A stretch of DNA of 13,113 nt. It comes from Phycisphaerales bacterium (GTDB lineage Bacteria; Planctomycetota; Phycisphaerae; Tepidisphaerales; Tepidisphaeraceae). This document shows positions 12,752 to 13,113 of the stretch, one piece after another. The DNA is taken from assembly GCA_028288775.1 (NCBI GenBank), contig JAQGHP010000270.1, positions 1 through 13,113 on the forward strand, read 5' to 3'. Position numbers and translations under genes: made by a program. Positions within the stretch are counted from its first letter, which is position 1. The number at the start of each line of letters is the position of its first letter. The notes below the pieces were generated by a model. It was not told the origin of the DNA. It made no database searches and saw only the letters and a list, made by a program, of their open reading frames with translations.

Positions 12752-13113
12752 TTGGACGGTCAGCGTAACAAAGTTCTCGTCCTCGCCAGCCAATCCAAGG
12801 CGAACGCCACAGCCATCGACGCTTTGCGTGCGACCTGCGACGTGGTGGAGATTCCCACCATCGACGAGGCGATCGAAGCCCTCCGCCGGGATCACTTCAG
12901 CGCCATCTTCTCCGACTCCGCCGACTTTCTTCCGCTCGAAAGGGCGCTGGTTTCCCAACAGGCGAACCTCGTCCTGAACACCATCGGCGAAGGGGTATGC
13001 ATCGTCGATTCCGAAGGCCGCTCGAATTGGATGAAAGTCGGCGGAGTCGGAGAAGATCGCGCTGAAGTGATCCCGGCGGAGGGCTTCGATCGCCTCGTCA
13101 ATGGTGGGAATCT
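12752..13113 (+). CDS. Signalling protein, receiver-like N-terminus then PAS (partial; 3' end artefactual)
   Basis: No ATG is available near the 5' end; the best start is TTG at 12752, after an in-frame stop at 12728. Residues 7-62 look like a degenerate response-regulator receiver: strand VLVLASQS, helix, IPTIDEAIEALRRDHFSAIF, then SDSAD with Asp55 at the end of the third strand. Residues 64-77 look like a linker helix, and NTIGEGVCIVDSEGRSNWM (76-94) matches the start of a PAS sensor domain, as in sensor histidine kinases or sigma-54 activators. Similarity is lost after Met94 (13033), exactly where an inverted copy of 12849-12929 begins, so residues 95 onward are antisense of the gene itself. 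The kinase or output domain is not seen, so the class is uncertain. Confidence 0.7.
   Translation, partial: MDGQRNKVLVLASQSKANATAIDALRATCDVVEIPTIDEAIEALRRDHFSAIFSDSADFLPLERALVSQQANLVLNTIGEGVCIVDSEGRSNWMKVGGVGEDRAEVIPAEGFDRLVNGGN
12849..12929 (+). repeat. Left arm of 81-bp inverted repeat
   Basis: These 81 bases inside the receiver-like region are the reverse complement of 13033-13113 with two mismatches (12862/13100 and 12904/13058). Both fall at third codon positions and are synonymous (Ile ATC/ATT; Ala GCC/GCG). The arms are separated by 103 bases. Confidence 0.95.
13033..13113 (-). repeat. Right arm of 81-bp inverted repeat, reaching the window end
   Basis: This is the inverted copy of 12849-12929, 79 of 81 bases identical, running exactly to the last base of the window. 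It replaces the expected continuation of the PAS domain after the NWM of the preceding gene. An assembly fold-back joining a strain variant is the simplest reading. Confidence 0.95.

Noticed and set aside
13034..13113. Continuation of the PAS protein as real coding sequence
   Set aside because: These bases are the reverse complement of the gene's own earlier segment, so the translated residues are antisense rather than PAS sequence.

Overview
The window looks like chromosomal DNA of a GC-rich member of the Planctomycetota, probably a Phycisphaerae-like lineage and probably an uncultured (metagenome-assembled) one. Supporting signs are the CxxCGYDL...CPECG zinc ribbon on a tiny membrane protein, a five-helix b558-type SdhC, a NagB-PIG-L fusion, an M50 protease with an N-terminal zinc ribbon, a DUF3592 protein, frequent GTG/TTG starts, and intergenic DNA full of heptamer repeats and GC-rich palindromes. 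This assignment is inference from protein style; no rRNA is present.

Left part (1-1989, minus strand): truB, a small zinc-ribbon membrane protein, sdhC with a TATAAT promoter, and the first 23 codons of a probable DinB-family protein that starts 3 bases after sdhC. The next plus-strand block (2154-5334) holds a four-repeat protein resembling homing-endonuclease-associated repeats, a 143-146 bp heptamer-rich inverted-repeat region, a cytoplasmic molybdopterin oxidoreductase, a PAP2 lipid phosphatase and a GT2 glycosyltransferase.

The centre (5335-8614) starts with a 155-bp REPIN-like pair of palindromes. A promoter, an operator-like dyad and a leader hairpin follow, then the large NagB-PIG-L fusion and a sugar-phosphate isomerase/epimerase-type TIM barrel. 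The last two look like a carbohydrate/amino-sugar pair. Convergent to them on the minus strand lie the M50 protease, a DUF3592 membrane protein and an NDUFA9-like NAD(P)-binding protein.

The right end (11466-13113, plus strand) has hemC, divergent from the NDUFA9-like gene, and then the start of a signalling protein with a receiver-like region followed by PAS. The last 81 bases are an inverted, 79/81-identical copy of 81 bases inside that same gene. This is most simply read as an assembly fold-back at a contig end.

Apart from the probable sdhC-dinB pair, these are mostly single-gene units with their own promoters, not one pathway. Several starts lie 5-11 bases after a TAGA(A/C)T-type -10 box and have no ribosome binding site, which suggests common leaderless transcription. 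I see no tRNA, rRNA, CRISPR array, transposase or defence cassette. The most unusual content is the intergenic repeat architecture, the stand-alone four-repeat protein, the altered active site of the NagB fusion, and the terminal inverted repeat.
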